The notes beneath the pieces are model-generated. The model was not told the DNA's origin and made no database searches. It saw only the letters and a list, made by a program, of their open reading frames with translations. The position numbers were made by a program, and so were the translations under genes. From positions 1 through 19,708 of the forward strand of contig JASHZC010000093.1 in assembly GCA_030042755.1 (NCBI GenBank): 19,708 bases of DNA. The letters run 5' to 3'. Shown one piece after another: positions 1 through 7,191 of this stretch. Source of the stretch: Vulcanimicrobiota bacterium. GTDB lineage: Bacteria > Eremiobacterota > Eremiobacteria > Baltobacterales > Baltobacteraceae. How positions within the stretch are numbered: the first letter of the stretch is position 1; the number at the start of each line of letters is the position of its first letter.

Positions 1-51
1 GCAGGTGAAGGCAACGGTGTGGCGATACCCCTCGATACGTTCGGCGACTGA
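1..51 (+). CDS. 3' end of an unidentified gene (partial)
   Basis: Reading frame 1 is open from the window edge to a TGA at 49-51 and gives a 16-residue tail, AGEGNGVAIPLDTFGD. The stop lies 10 bases before the peroxiredoxin ATG, and the peroxiredoxin Shine-Dalgarno follows it directly, which is typical of an operon junction. The piece is too short to identify, and it could be a chance open frame. Confidence 0.3.
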   Translation, partial: AGEGNGVAIPLDTFGD

Positions 52-61
52 AAGGACATAC

Positions 62-517
62 ATGTTATCCGAAGGCGACAAGCTTCCAAAGCTGACCGTA
101 AACGACGATGAGGGACGAAAGGTGAAGACCGAAGATCTCCTCGGCGGACCTTTGGTGCTGTACTTCTATCCTAAAGACGATACCCCGGGCTGCACGAATG
201 AAGCTTCGCAGTTCCGCGATCTCTACGCGAAGTTCGAACGCAAAGGTGCGCGCATCGTCGGTGTGAGCCGCGACACGCCGGAGTCGCATCAGAAGTTCAA
301 AGAGAAATACAAGATTCCGTTTACTCTCTTGGCGGACACGGAGTCAAAGTTGTGCGATGCATTCGGCGTCATCGTCGAAAAAAACATGTATGGAAAGAAA
401 TCAAAGGGTATTCAGCGCTCGACCTTTCTCATCGACGGCAAAGGCGTGATCGTGAAGGCCTGGCCAAAAGTCACCGTCGACGAGCACGCCGAAGACGTAC
501 TAGAATCGCTAGCGTAG
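62..517 (+). CDS. bcp: Thioredoxin-dependent peroxiredoxin, BCP/PrxQ family
   Basis: A cytoplasmic thiol peroxidase that reduces hydrogen peroxide and organic hydroperoxides. The 151-residue product has the usual BCP length and a thioredoxin fold. The peroxidatic cysteine is Cys44 in FYPKDDTPGCT (residues 35-45), and a conserved Arg sits in IQRSTFLID near residue 120. The second Cys found five residues later in E. coli BCP is Ser49 here; the only other Cys, Cys98, matches the non-catalytic E. coli position. The protein is therefore probably a 1-Cys type resolved by another thiol. I chose the ATG at 62 because AAAGGA lies at 51-56; a GTG at 5 in the same frame would add 19 residues unlike the family. 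It converges on pyrE, with four bases between the two stop codons. Confidence 0.93.
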   Translation: MLSEGDKLPKLTVNDDEGRKVKTEDLLGGPLVLYFYPKDDTPGCTNEASQFRDLYAKFERKGARIVGVSRDTPESHQKFKEKYKIPFTLLADTESKLCDAFGVIVEKNMYGKKSKGIQRSTFLIDGKGVIVKAWPKVTVDEHAEDVLESLA

Positions 518-521
518 TCGG

Positions 522-1076
522 CTAGTTGTCGGTTTTTGCTTCGCCGCGCGGCAGCGAAAATTGGATCAGCGCGCGTACCGGCGCGAGACCGCGGCTGATC
601 ACGGCGCACGGGGTTACGCGCAGTCCGAGTTCTTCGAGCCGCGCCTTTGCGGCGAGCAGCTCGCGTCCGGACGTAACGACATCCTCGAGAAGAAGCACGT
701 GCTGTCCCGGCTCGAAGGCGCCTTCGACGTACTCGTCGGCAAATGCGCCGTAGCCTTTAGGCGACTTTCGAACGGCGATCAGCGGCAGGCCGGACATTTG
801 GGAAACCGCCGTTGCAATCACGACGCCACCGAGTTCGGTCCCCGCAATCAAGTCAGGATTGACTTCGGTAATGAGTGGTACGAAGAGCCGCGCGATGCGG
901 CGAAGCACTTGCGGATCCGAGAATAGACGAAACTTGTCGATGTAATAATCGCTGCGCACGCCGCCGGAGAGAATATAATCTCCGCGCGTGAGCGCGCGTT
1001 CCACGATGATCTTGCGCAGCCACACGAGTTCGGGCAGCGGGCCGACCGGCTGATTCGGTAAGCCTAAATGCTCCAT
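522..1076 (-). CDS. pyrE: Orotate phosphoribosyltransferase
   Basis: Converts orotate and PRPP to orotidine 5'-monophosphate in de novo pyrimidine synthesis, in the cytoplasm. The 184-residue product carries the type I phosphoribosyltransferase PRPP loop VLLLEDVVTSG (residues 127-137) with the two acidic residues, and the catalytic-loop segment RKSPKGYG (103-110) with Lys104, Lys107 and Tyr109. YYIDKF near residue 44 is the family's N-terminal substrate-side motif. The start is uncertain: ATG at 1076, GTG at 1082 and TTG at 1091 are in frame, all overlap the end of the upstream lipoprotein gene, and none has a good Shine-Dalgarno. The overlap suggests translational coupling. It is the last gene of the long minus-strand run. 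No other pyr gene is present. Confidence 0.93.
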   Translation of the reverse strand: MEHLGLPNQPVGPLPELVWLRKIIVERALTRGDYILSGGVRSDYYIDKFRLFSDPQVLRRIARLFVPLITEVNPDLIAGTELGGVVIATAVSQMSGLPLIAVRKSPKGYGAFADEYVEGAFEPGQHVLLLEDVVTSGRELLAAKARLEELGLRVTPCAVISRGLAPVRALIQFSLPRGEAKTDN

Positions 1077-2689
1077 TCCCACGCGTTCCAATTCTCGATG
1101 ACCGGATTTGGCTCCAATCCCTTGAAGTCGACATTCACCGGCTCCATCTGGCTAAGCCAGTTGATGAAGATCTCCGGGACGTCGCGCGCAAGCAGCGCCT
1201 GCGTCTTTGCATAGGCGGCTTTACGCGCGGGCTCAGTATAATGGGTCAACGCCATCGTTTGAGCGGCATCCATTTCCGGGCTGCAATAACGCGAATAATT
1301 ATACCCCCTCGGCGGGACGTTCTTGCACATGAATTGCGCCGAATCGTCCGGATCGATGCCTGCGTACCAGCCGTCCATGACGAGGTCGAAATGCCCATTT
1401 TGCAGGATTCCGCCCTCTCCAGCCGGTGCGTATAGCTGGGCTCCCGGGAAGACCTTGATTTGCACCTCGATGCCGACTCGACGTAGCTGCTCCTGAATTT
1501 GCACGGCGAGTTGGCGGTACGTAGCGTTGGAGTTATCCATAACCAGAAGCACCGAGAGCGGGTCTCCATCCTTCTGCATGATTCCGCCATGGCCTGGTGC
1601 GTAGCCGGCCTGTGCCAAAAGCTCCCGTGCCTTCGCGGCGTCGTAGGGGATCGAGCGCACATTCGGGTCAAAGGCCCACATCCAGTTGGGGATGTCTTCG
1701 GTCGCGACAGTCTCTTGCCCGTACATCGTCGTGCTCACTAAATTCTGCTTGTCGATCGCGTAGGCAATTGCCTGACGCACCCGCGGATCTTTCATCGCGG
1801 GGCTCGTCGTGTTGAACTGGATGTCGTAGTAGCCGTTGACGCGCATCCACACGATCCTGGTACCCGGAATATCTTTAACTTCCGGATAGAGATGGGCCGA
1901 CGCCTGATAGATGAAATCGATCGCGTGCGTGCGCAGTTCTTCGACCGACGTGTTCTCGTCCGGGATCACCTTGAGGTCGATCTGATTCAATCCTGGTTTG
2001 CCAAGGAAGAACGTGTCATTTGCTACCAGGGAAATATGGTCGTTGTGAACCCACTTTGCGAAGCGGAAGGGTCCGTCCGAAACGGTCGGCTCGGTATTGA
2101 ACGGAATCTGATTGACGTTTGGATACTTCGCGAGCGCGTGCTCCGGGGCCACGCCATATGGCTGATCGCTATCGCTGAAGAACGTATTGACGAAGGGTGA
2201 GAACTTCTCTTTGAGATGAACGATAACGGTCCACGGATCGGGCGTGTCGAGCGACTTGATGTAGTCGTATCCGTTCGTGGACGTAATGTTGTTGTTTGGG
2301 TTCATGATCGCTTGCCACGTCCACTTGACGTCTTTCGAGGTGAGCGGCACGCCGTCGCTCCACTTCACGTCCTTGCGAAGATGATAGGTGATCGTCAATC
2401 CGTCGCGGCTGATACCCCCATTTGCGAGCGTCGGCACGGCGGTCACCAGTAACGGCTGCTGGATGCCCTGCGCGTTCGGCTGAACGAGCGGCAAGAACAT
2501 GAAACGCGCGACGAAAACGTCGGTCGTGTTCGACGTCAAGAGCGGGTTGAGGTTTTTGGGTTCACTTTGGATCGCGATGCGCAGCACGCCGGGTTGCGTC
2601 CACGAATGTCGCTCTCCGGTCGACGAGTTGACCTTAGAACATGCAGCAAGTACGCCGCTTAGGATAGCAAGCGTCAACAGACGTCTCAC
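1064..2689 (-). CDS. Peptide/oligopeptide ABC transporter substrate-binding lipoprotein (SBP_bac_5, DppA/OppA type)
   Basis: A 541-residue extracytoplasmic solute-binding protein. The N-terminus MRRLLTLAILSGVLAAC is a lipoprotein signal with lipobox LAAC and lipidated Cys17, so the mature protein is membrane-anchored. The family-5 features are clear: an LNPLL segment near residue 48, the WSDGVPLTSKDVKWTW stretch around residue 121 that is the hallmark of this family, and a DPRVRQAIAYAIDK helix near residue 300. Substrates of relatives are di- and oligopeptides, sometimes nickel or opines; specificity cannot be read here. The start is GTG with GGAGG about 12 bases upstream, somewhat far. No permease or ATPase genes adjoin it, so it is an orphan binding protein. 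Its 3' end overlaps pyrE. Confidence 0.92.
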   Translation of the reverse strand: MRRLLTLAILSGVLAACSKVNSSTGERHSWTQPGVLRIAIQSEPKNLNPLLTSNTTDVFVARFMFLPLVQPNAQGIQQPLLVTAVPTLANGGISRDGLTITYHLRKDVKWSDGVPLTSKDVKWTWQAIMNPNNNITSTNGYDYIKSLDTPDPWTVIVHLKEKFSPFVNTFFSDSDQPYGVAPEHALAKYPNVNQIPFNTEPTVSDGPFRFAKWVHNDHISLVANDTFFLGKPGLNQIDLKVIPDENTSVEELRTHAIDFIYQASAHLYPEVKDIPGTRIVWMRVNGYYDIQFNTTSPAMKDPRVRQAIAYAIDKQNLVSTTMYGQETVATEDIPNWMWAFDPNVRSIPYDAAKARELLAQAGYAPGHGGIMQKDGDPLSVLLVMDNSNATYRQLAVQIQEQLRRVGIEVQIKVFPGAQLYAPAGEGGILQNGHFDLVMDGWYAGIDPDDSAQFMCKNVPPRGYNYSRYCSPEMDAAQTMALTHYTEPARKAAYAKTQALLARDVPEIFINWLSQMEPVNVDFKGLEPNPVIENWNAWEWSI

Positions 2690-2716
2690 GAAGCAGATGG
2701 CCTCCGGGGCTCGGAT

Positions 2717-2734
2717 AAAGGGGGCAAGCCCCCC
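2717..2734 (-). terminator. Possible weak intrinsic terminator between the EF-G-like gene and the lipoprotein gene
   Basis: A G5/C5 stem (2720-2724 with 2729-2733) closes a four-base loop. On the minus strand it is followed by only TTTAT. It lies just downstream of the EF-G-like stop and upstream of the lipoprotein GTG. The short T-run makes full termination doubtful; partial attenuation or RNA end protection is possible. Confidence 0.35.
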
Positions 2735-2740
2735 TCTATT

Positions 2741-4795
2741 TTATACGGCGGCCTTCGGTCCTACGCGATTGCCCGGAACCGGGTCATAACGCTCGTGGCG
2801 GGCTTGGAAGGCGCCCAGGCCCTGCGTGCCGGTTCGAAGTTCCGTAATATAGCGCGAAAGCTCGACCGCCGGTACGTCCGCCTCGACAACGTCAAAACCG
2901 CTTTGCTCGGCCGGATTCATGCCAAGGATCTGACCGCGCTTTCCAGTCAACTGCTGGATGACCGTCGAGGTGTATTGCGAGGGGACCGTCACGAGAACGC
3001 GTGAGATCGGCTCGAGCACGACCGGGTGGCATTTGGGCAGCGCATCGCGTACGCCCATACCGGCGGCCGTCTCGAACGACTGTTCGCTCGAATCCACGTC
3101 GTGATAAGCGCCATCGAACAGGGTCACATGGAGATCGGTGACGGGGTAACCACTGGGACCGTGGGCCAAGGCCTCGCGCACGCCTTTCTCGACGGCGGGA
3201 AAGAATTGCCGCGGCACGACGCCGCCGACGATGGTTTCCGCGAAGCTAACGCCGGCTCCGCGGTCGCGCGGCTCGAATCGCAACCAAACGTCGCCGAACT
3301 GGCCGTGCCCGCCGGTTTGGTGTTTGTACCGTGAGTGCACTTCCGTTCCAGCGGAAATCGTTTCTTGGTACGGGATTTGCGGGGCAGCGGTGTCGACTTC
3401 GACCTTGTATTTGCGCGCAAGGCGCTCGACCGCGATCGCAACGTGTTGTTCGCCGCCTCCGAGCAGGAGCAACTCGCCGGTGATGTCCGCGCGAGAAAGT
3501 CGGAGCGACGGATCTTCGTCGACGATGCGCGCGAGCATCTGGAAGATCTTGGCTTCGTCGATGCGCTCTTTGGGTTTGATGGCGATTGCGAAGCACGGTT
3601 CCGCAAGCGTGAAGCGCGGCAAGAGCACCTTGTGGCCATTGGACGTCAACACGTCGCCGGTTTTCACCGACTCCAAGCGCGCGATCGCGACGATTGAACC
3701 CGGACCCGCTTCGGGGATCGCTTCCTGCTTTTTGCCTTGCAGCCGATACAGCCCCGCGGAACGCACCTTTTCGTCGCCGCGCGAGATATCGGTGAGCGTC
3801 GCGTCGGCTTTAAGCGTTCCCGAGAGAACGCGCACCACGGAGAGCTTTCCCGACTGCGGATGGATGATCGTTTTGATGACGTGCGCAACGACTGGGCCCT
3901 TCGGGTCGGGCGGTATCGGGCGTCCCTCGGCGTCCACGGCGGGCGCGTCGACCGGAGAGGGAAACCACCGCTCGAGCGCGCGCATCAACGCGTGCACACC
4001 CGCACCGGAGGAGCCGGCAGCGACCAGGACCGGGATGATCTGATCGTGCGAGCACTCGTTGCAAAGATCGCGTTCAACCTCGTCGAGCGGCGGCTCGACG
4101 CCCTCGAGAAGCTCCTCCATCAAATGGTCGTCGAAATCAGCCATTGCTTCGAGGAGCTCGCCGCGCGCCGCGCGGACGCGGTCGAGAATGTTTCCTGGTA
4201 CCGCGGCTTCCGTCTCGCGATCGCCCTCGAATGCATATCCTTTCATCTCGGCCAAGTCGACGTATCCGGAAAACCCGCTGGTCTTCTCGTTTGACGCAGA
4301 GGCGGAAAAGACGGGCCACTGTTCGGCAACGACGTGTCGTCCATAGAGCGACTGCAACGCGGTTAGCGTCGCTTCGAAATCTGCCCCCGGTCGGTCGAGT
4401 TTGTCGATGACGAAGCAGTGCGGCAACTTGCGTGACTCGAGATGATCGACCAGGCTTTTCGTCTGAACCACGCGCGACGGATCGCCTTCGACGACGACCA
4501 CGGCACCGTCGGCGCCGCTAAGCGCGGTCTTGGTCTCCTCGAAAAAATCGATGAATCCCGGCGTGTCGATAATCGTCAAATCGACTCCGCCGCACGAACA
4601 GTGAGCGAACGACGTCGTCGTCGATTGCGCGTGCGAAACGTCCTCCGGTTCGTGATCGGTGACCGTGGTGCCCTCGGCGATCGATCCGCGGCGCGGAATG
4701 GCGCCGCCGTACACGAGCACGGACTCCACGAGCGTAGTCTTGCCCGCGTGATGCGGGCCTACGAAGGCAATGTTGCGTTGACGCTCGATGTCCAT
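2741..4795 (-). CDS. EF-G-like translational GTPase paralogue (FusA2/EF-G2 type) with altered G motifs
   Basis: The 684-residue product is colinear with elongation factor G: G domain (about 1-270), domain II beta-barrel (about 300-385), and domains III-V, including the domain IV stretch GGHGQFGDVWLRFEP. G1 is GPHHAGKTT (13-21), intact in its GKT core. G3 is DTPGFIDF (77-84), with Phe81 where canonical EF-G has the catalytic His. G4 is IDKLD (130-134), with Asp131 replacing the Asn of NKxD; the codon is GAC. The switch I region lacks the ERGITI consensus. The bacterial EF-G2 group commonly has Tyr in place of that His, so this belongs to the divergent paralogue class rather than the housekeeping translocase. 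Its role is unknown. The ATG has GGAG seven bases upstream and lies 17 bases after the PHP gene. Confidence 0.88.
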   Translation of the reverse strand: MDIERQRNIAFVGPHHAGKTTLVESVLVYGGAIPRRGSIAEGTTVTDHEPEDVSHAQSTTTSFAHCSCGGVDLTIIDTPGFIDFFEETKTALSGADGAVVVVEGDPSRVVQTKSLVDHLESRKLPHCFVIDKLDRPGADFEATLTALQSLYGRHVVAEQWPVFSASASNEKTSGFSGYVDLAEMKGYAFEGDRETEAAVPGNILDRVRAARGELLEAMADFDDHLMEELLEGVEPPLDEVERDLCNECSHDQIIPVLVAAGSSGAGVHALMRALERWFPSPVDAPAVDAEGRPIPPDPKGPVVAHVIKTIIHPQSGKLSVVRVLSGTLKADATLTDISRGDEKVRSAGLYRLQGKKQEAIPEAGPGSIVAIARLESVKTGDVLTSNGHKVLLPRFTLAEPCFAIAIKPKERIDEAKIFQMLARIVDEDPSLRLSRADITGELLLLGGGEQHVAIAVERLARKYKVEVDTAAPQIPYQETISAGTEVHSRYKHQTGGHGQFGDVWLRFEPRDRGAGVSFAETIVGGVVPRQFFPAVEKGVREALAHGPSGYPVTDLHVTLFDGAYHDVDSSEQSFETAAGMGVRDALPKCHPVVLEPISRVLVTVPSQYTSTVIQQLTGKRGQILGMNPAEQSGFDVVEADVPAVELSRYITELRTGTQGLGAFQARHERYDPVPGNRVGPKAAV

Positions 4796-4812
4796 GACTA
4801 CTCTCCGATCGC

Positions 4813-6450
4813 CTACCGGCGTTTCGTAGTTTTCTTCTTGGCTGTCCCCTTCGACGATTTCGAAGCTGGCTTAACTGGCTTCTTTGACGCCGCCTTTGCG
4901 ACGGTTTTCTTGACAGGCGTCGCTTTCTTGACCGGTACTTTCTTGGCCGGCGCTTTTTTCGTTGACACCTTTTTGGCGACCGCCTTCTTTGCAGGCGCTT
5001 TCTTTGCGGGCGCGGCTTTCTTGACGGCTGCCTTCTTCGCAGGGCTCTTTGCCGCAACGGCTTTCTTTGCGGCTGGGGTAGCCTTTTTAACTGCGGACTT
5101 CTTGGCCGGCGCTACCTTTTTGACGGCACTCACCTTAACCGAGGCGATCTTCTTCGGAGGAGCTGCGGCCTTCTTCGGGGCCGCCGCTTTCTTGGCAGCG
5201 GCGGATTCCGCGGTGCGCTTTGACGTCGACTTCGCCGGCGGTGCGGCCTGCGGTCTCTTGCTCGTGCGCTCGGGACTACTGACGCGCTTCTTCGGACCAA
5301 CGTCGCGAGACGTCTTTGCCGGCTCGCGTGCCGCGCGCGTCGGGATCGCGGGCGCTTCAGGTTCTTCCGGCAGGCCGAGCTCGGCGCGGCTGAAGCCGCT
5401 GATGCTGCTTCCCGGTTGAATCGGTTCCGGCGCGCGCTGCGCGTGTGCCTCGAGATGCTCGCGCGTGGCGCGTAAGACAACGCGTGCGAGGCGGCCTCCG
5501 ACCGGGAACACGACTTCGTTGATATTGCATTCGTCGAGCATCGCAAGCACGACATCAAATGCCCCACCCTGATCCTTCGGGCTATGCGCATCCGAACCGA
5601 TCGCGATGCCGACGCCGCGCGCCTTTGCCTTGCGCATGAGGCGCTTGTTGACGGCGATGAACTTGTTCCGCTCGTCTTCACTTTGGGCGCGATAAATGAC
5701 GCGGGTATTAATCTCGATGGCCATTCCGCGTGCGTGAGCGAGTTCGAGCAGGCGATCCTCGTACGCTTCGAGCTTTGCATCGTCGGGCCAATGACCGAAT
5801 ACAGCCGGTTTGTAGAAGTGGCCGACGACGTTCCCCGGCAGCTTCTCGATGTCGTCGAAGAGCCGCGCGACGTACAATTCCCACGTGCGCTCGGTGCCCA
5901 CGTGATCGAAGAGATGTACGAATTCCGGATTGTCGTAGGGCCACATGAAATCGGCGCCCTTTTCGGGGTGCTCGATCGGCAAGAAATGGACCGAGCGGAT
6001 AATCCCGTCCGGCCGCATGGCCTCGACGATATTCTGCGCATCCGGCCGCGCACGCGGGTCATTATCGACCTCGGCACCGATCGAGAAGCGCATGCCGCGT
6101 CGCAAGCTTTCGCCGACCACCGCGGCATGGGCCACGTCGACTCCGGCGGTTTCGGCTGCTCCATAGAGGTCGCCGGCATGCGCGAGCTTGAGAGCACGCC
6201 GCACCGTGTGCACTGCCCCCGGATCTTCGAACGTCAGATAATTGATGTGATCGGAGACCATGAGAAAACGCGGCGAACTGCGCCGGCACGCATGGTAAAA
6301 CCACAAAAATAGCATCCGCGGCGAATATGCAATGGGGCGTTCCTCGGCAAAAGGCCGATGCTCGCCTTTGGCGTGTCCGTGAACGTCGGGAATCGCCGCA
6401 ATACGAGGGTCGCTCAGCGTTCTACTTCCTTTACACCGCGTGGGATCCAC
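4813..6450 (-). CDS. PHP-domain phosphoesterase fused to a histone H1-like Lys/Ala tail
   Basis: The 545-residue product has two parts. Residues about 20-340 are a PHP (polymerase and histidinol phosphatase) metal-dependent phosphoesterase with all expected ligands: His24/His26 in DVHGH, Asp67/His68 in SDH, Glu127 in IGAEVD, His155 in SVHFLP, His211 in VGHFYKP and Asp287/His289 in GSDAHSP. Residues 402-545 are a disordered tail with about one-third Lys, rich in Ala, Pro and Val, with almost no acidic residue. The substrate is unknown; histidinol phosphate or a nucleotide/nucleic acid are possible. The start is uncertain: the GTG at 6450 overlaps the upstream gene by 37 bases and is the only usual start codon that keeps DVHGH without a very long overlap. 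A CTG at 6417-6415 overlaps the upstream TGA and has AAAGGAAG seven bases before it. Confidence 0.85.
   Translation of the reverse strand: MDPTRCKGSRTLSDPRIAAIPDVHGHAKGEHRPFAEERPIAYSPRMLFLWFYHACRRSSPRFLMVSDHINYLTFEDPGAVHTVRRALKLAHAGDLYGAAETAGVDVAHAAVVGESLRRGMRFSIGAEVDNDPRARPDAQNIVEAMRPDGIIRSVHFLPIEHPEKGADFMWPYDNPEFVHLFDHVGTERTWELYVARLFDDIEKLPGNVVGHFYKPAVFGHWPDDAKLEAYEDRLLELAHARGMAIEINTRVIYRAQSEDERNKFIAVNKRLMRKAKARGVGIAIGSDAHSPKDQGGAFDVVLAMLDECNINEVVFPVGGRLARVVLRATREHLEAHAQRAPEPIQPGSSISGFSRAELGLPEEPEAPAIPTRAAREPAKTSRDVGPKKRVSSPERTSKRPQAAPPAKSTSKRTAESAAAKKAAAPKKAAAPPKKIASVKVSAVKKVAPAKKSAVKKATPAAKKAVAAKSPAKKAAVKKAAPAKKAPAKKAVAKKVSTKKAPAKKVPVKKATPVKKTVAKAASKKPVKPASKSSKGTAKKKTTKRR
4816..5247 (-). 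repeat. Low-complexity coding repeat (AKKA/PAKK/VKKA units)
   Basis: About 430 bases encode the imperfect short repeats of the H1-like tail: units such as AAVKK, APAKK and ATPVKK recur with four- to six-residue periodicity. The 144-residue stretch has 46 Lys by hand count, three Arg or so and one Glu. On the opposite strand it gives a spurious Phe/Ala/Leu-rich open frame. Repeat number is likely to vary between strains through slippage. Confidence 0.8.
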
Positions 6451-7133
6451 ATCGATTTCCCGCCCGGGCGCGCTTTCGCGGCTGCAGCTTCGGGCGTTCG
6501 CTGCTCGATCCAAGGTACGATAGCTTCGACCATGACCTCGATGCCTCTCTTCATCAATTCGAAAGACATCGACGGAGACGACTCGCTCCCCGCTGCAATG
6601 GCTTGCGCGGGAAGATAGGGCAGATGCACGAGCCCAACGATTGCCGGCGGAACGGCGTGCTCGGTCAGCGCCAGCATTTCGTATAGCGCTTGGTTTCCGA
6701 TAAACGTTCCGGCCGAATTCGAGACGTAGCCCGGCACCGCGGCCGCATGCCACGCATCGACGATGCGCTCGAATGGGATGTTTGAGATTCGGGCTTCGGG
6801 AGCGCCGCGACCGATCGCATCACCCTTGCGCATGACGCCGACGTTGTCGGGAAATTCGAAGTCGAGCACGTTGACCGCAACGCGTTCCAGCGAGAGCGCA
6901 GTCCTGCCTCCGAATTGCGAAAGCAGCACGACGACTTCCGGTCTGTCGGCGAGCAGTGCTTCTTCGAAACGCTCGCGGACATTGCGCGTTTCAACGGGTA
7001 TCACGCGGCCGATTATGGATCGTCCGGATAGGATCGTCCCATCGAGACCGCGCGCCACCATCTCGCTGGGGCTGACTTTGTCACCGCCAAACGGCTCGAA
7101 CCCAGCAATCAGGATATGTCTAGCCACTCCCAC
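6414..7133 (-). CDS. pcp: Pyrrolidone-carboxylate peptidase (C15) homologue lacking the catalytic cysteine
   Basis: Family C15 peptidases remove N-terminal pyroglutamate with a Cys-His-Glu triad in the cytoplasm. The 239-residue product is full length, slightly longer than usual, and keeps the N-terminal ILIAGFEPFGG (7-17), Glu83 in SLERVAVN, and His170 in LVHLPYLP. In the cysteine signature VSNSAGTFIGN (137-147) the nucleophile is Gly146, encoded by GGA at 6696-6698. All surrounding signature residues are retained. The protein is thus probably not a peptidase by the classical mechanism, though it may still bind pyroglutamyl peptides. The start is GTG at 7133; a second GTG two codons later is equally possible. 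The gene lies 58 bases after the alkyltransferase gene and overlaps the PHP gene. Confidence 0.85.
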   Translation of the reverse strand: MGVARHILIAGFEPFGGDKVSPSEMVARGLDGTILSGRSIIGRVIPVETRNVRERFEEALLADRPEVVVLLSQFGGRTALSLERVAVNVLDFEFPDNVGVMRKGDAIGRGAPEARISNIPFERIVDAWHAAAVPGYVSNSAGTFIGNQALYEMLALTEHAVPPAIVGLVHLPYLPAQAIAAGSESSPSMSFELMKRGIEVMVEAIVPWIEQRTPEAAAAKARPGGKSMWIPRGVKEVER

Positions 7134-7191
7134 TTTAGGTTAGGCCGAAGGAGTCAAAAACCTCGTCGCGACCGCGCGGAGGCCGACGGCA

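Noticed and set aside
3231..4043. A 270-residue + strand open frame
   Set aside because: It is antisense of the EF-G-like gene, with Ser/Arg/Thr-rich shadow composition.
4442..5419. A + strand open frame with striking Phe/Ala/Leu/Gly repeats resembling a membrane protein
   Set aside because: It is the antisense of the Lys/Ala tail of the PHP protein and the start of the EF-G-like gene; AAG/GCC codons read backwards give Phe and Ala/Gly. No ribosome-binding site or independent support.
6451..6753. N-terminal extension of the PHP protein to an ATG at 6753
   Set aside because: It would overlap the pcp-like gene by 340 bases, and the extra residues are Arg/Ser-rich out-of-frame sequence of that gene.
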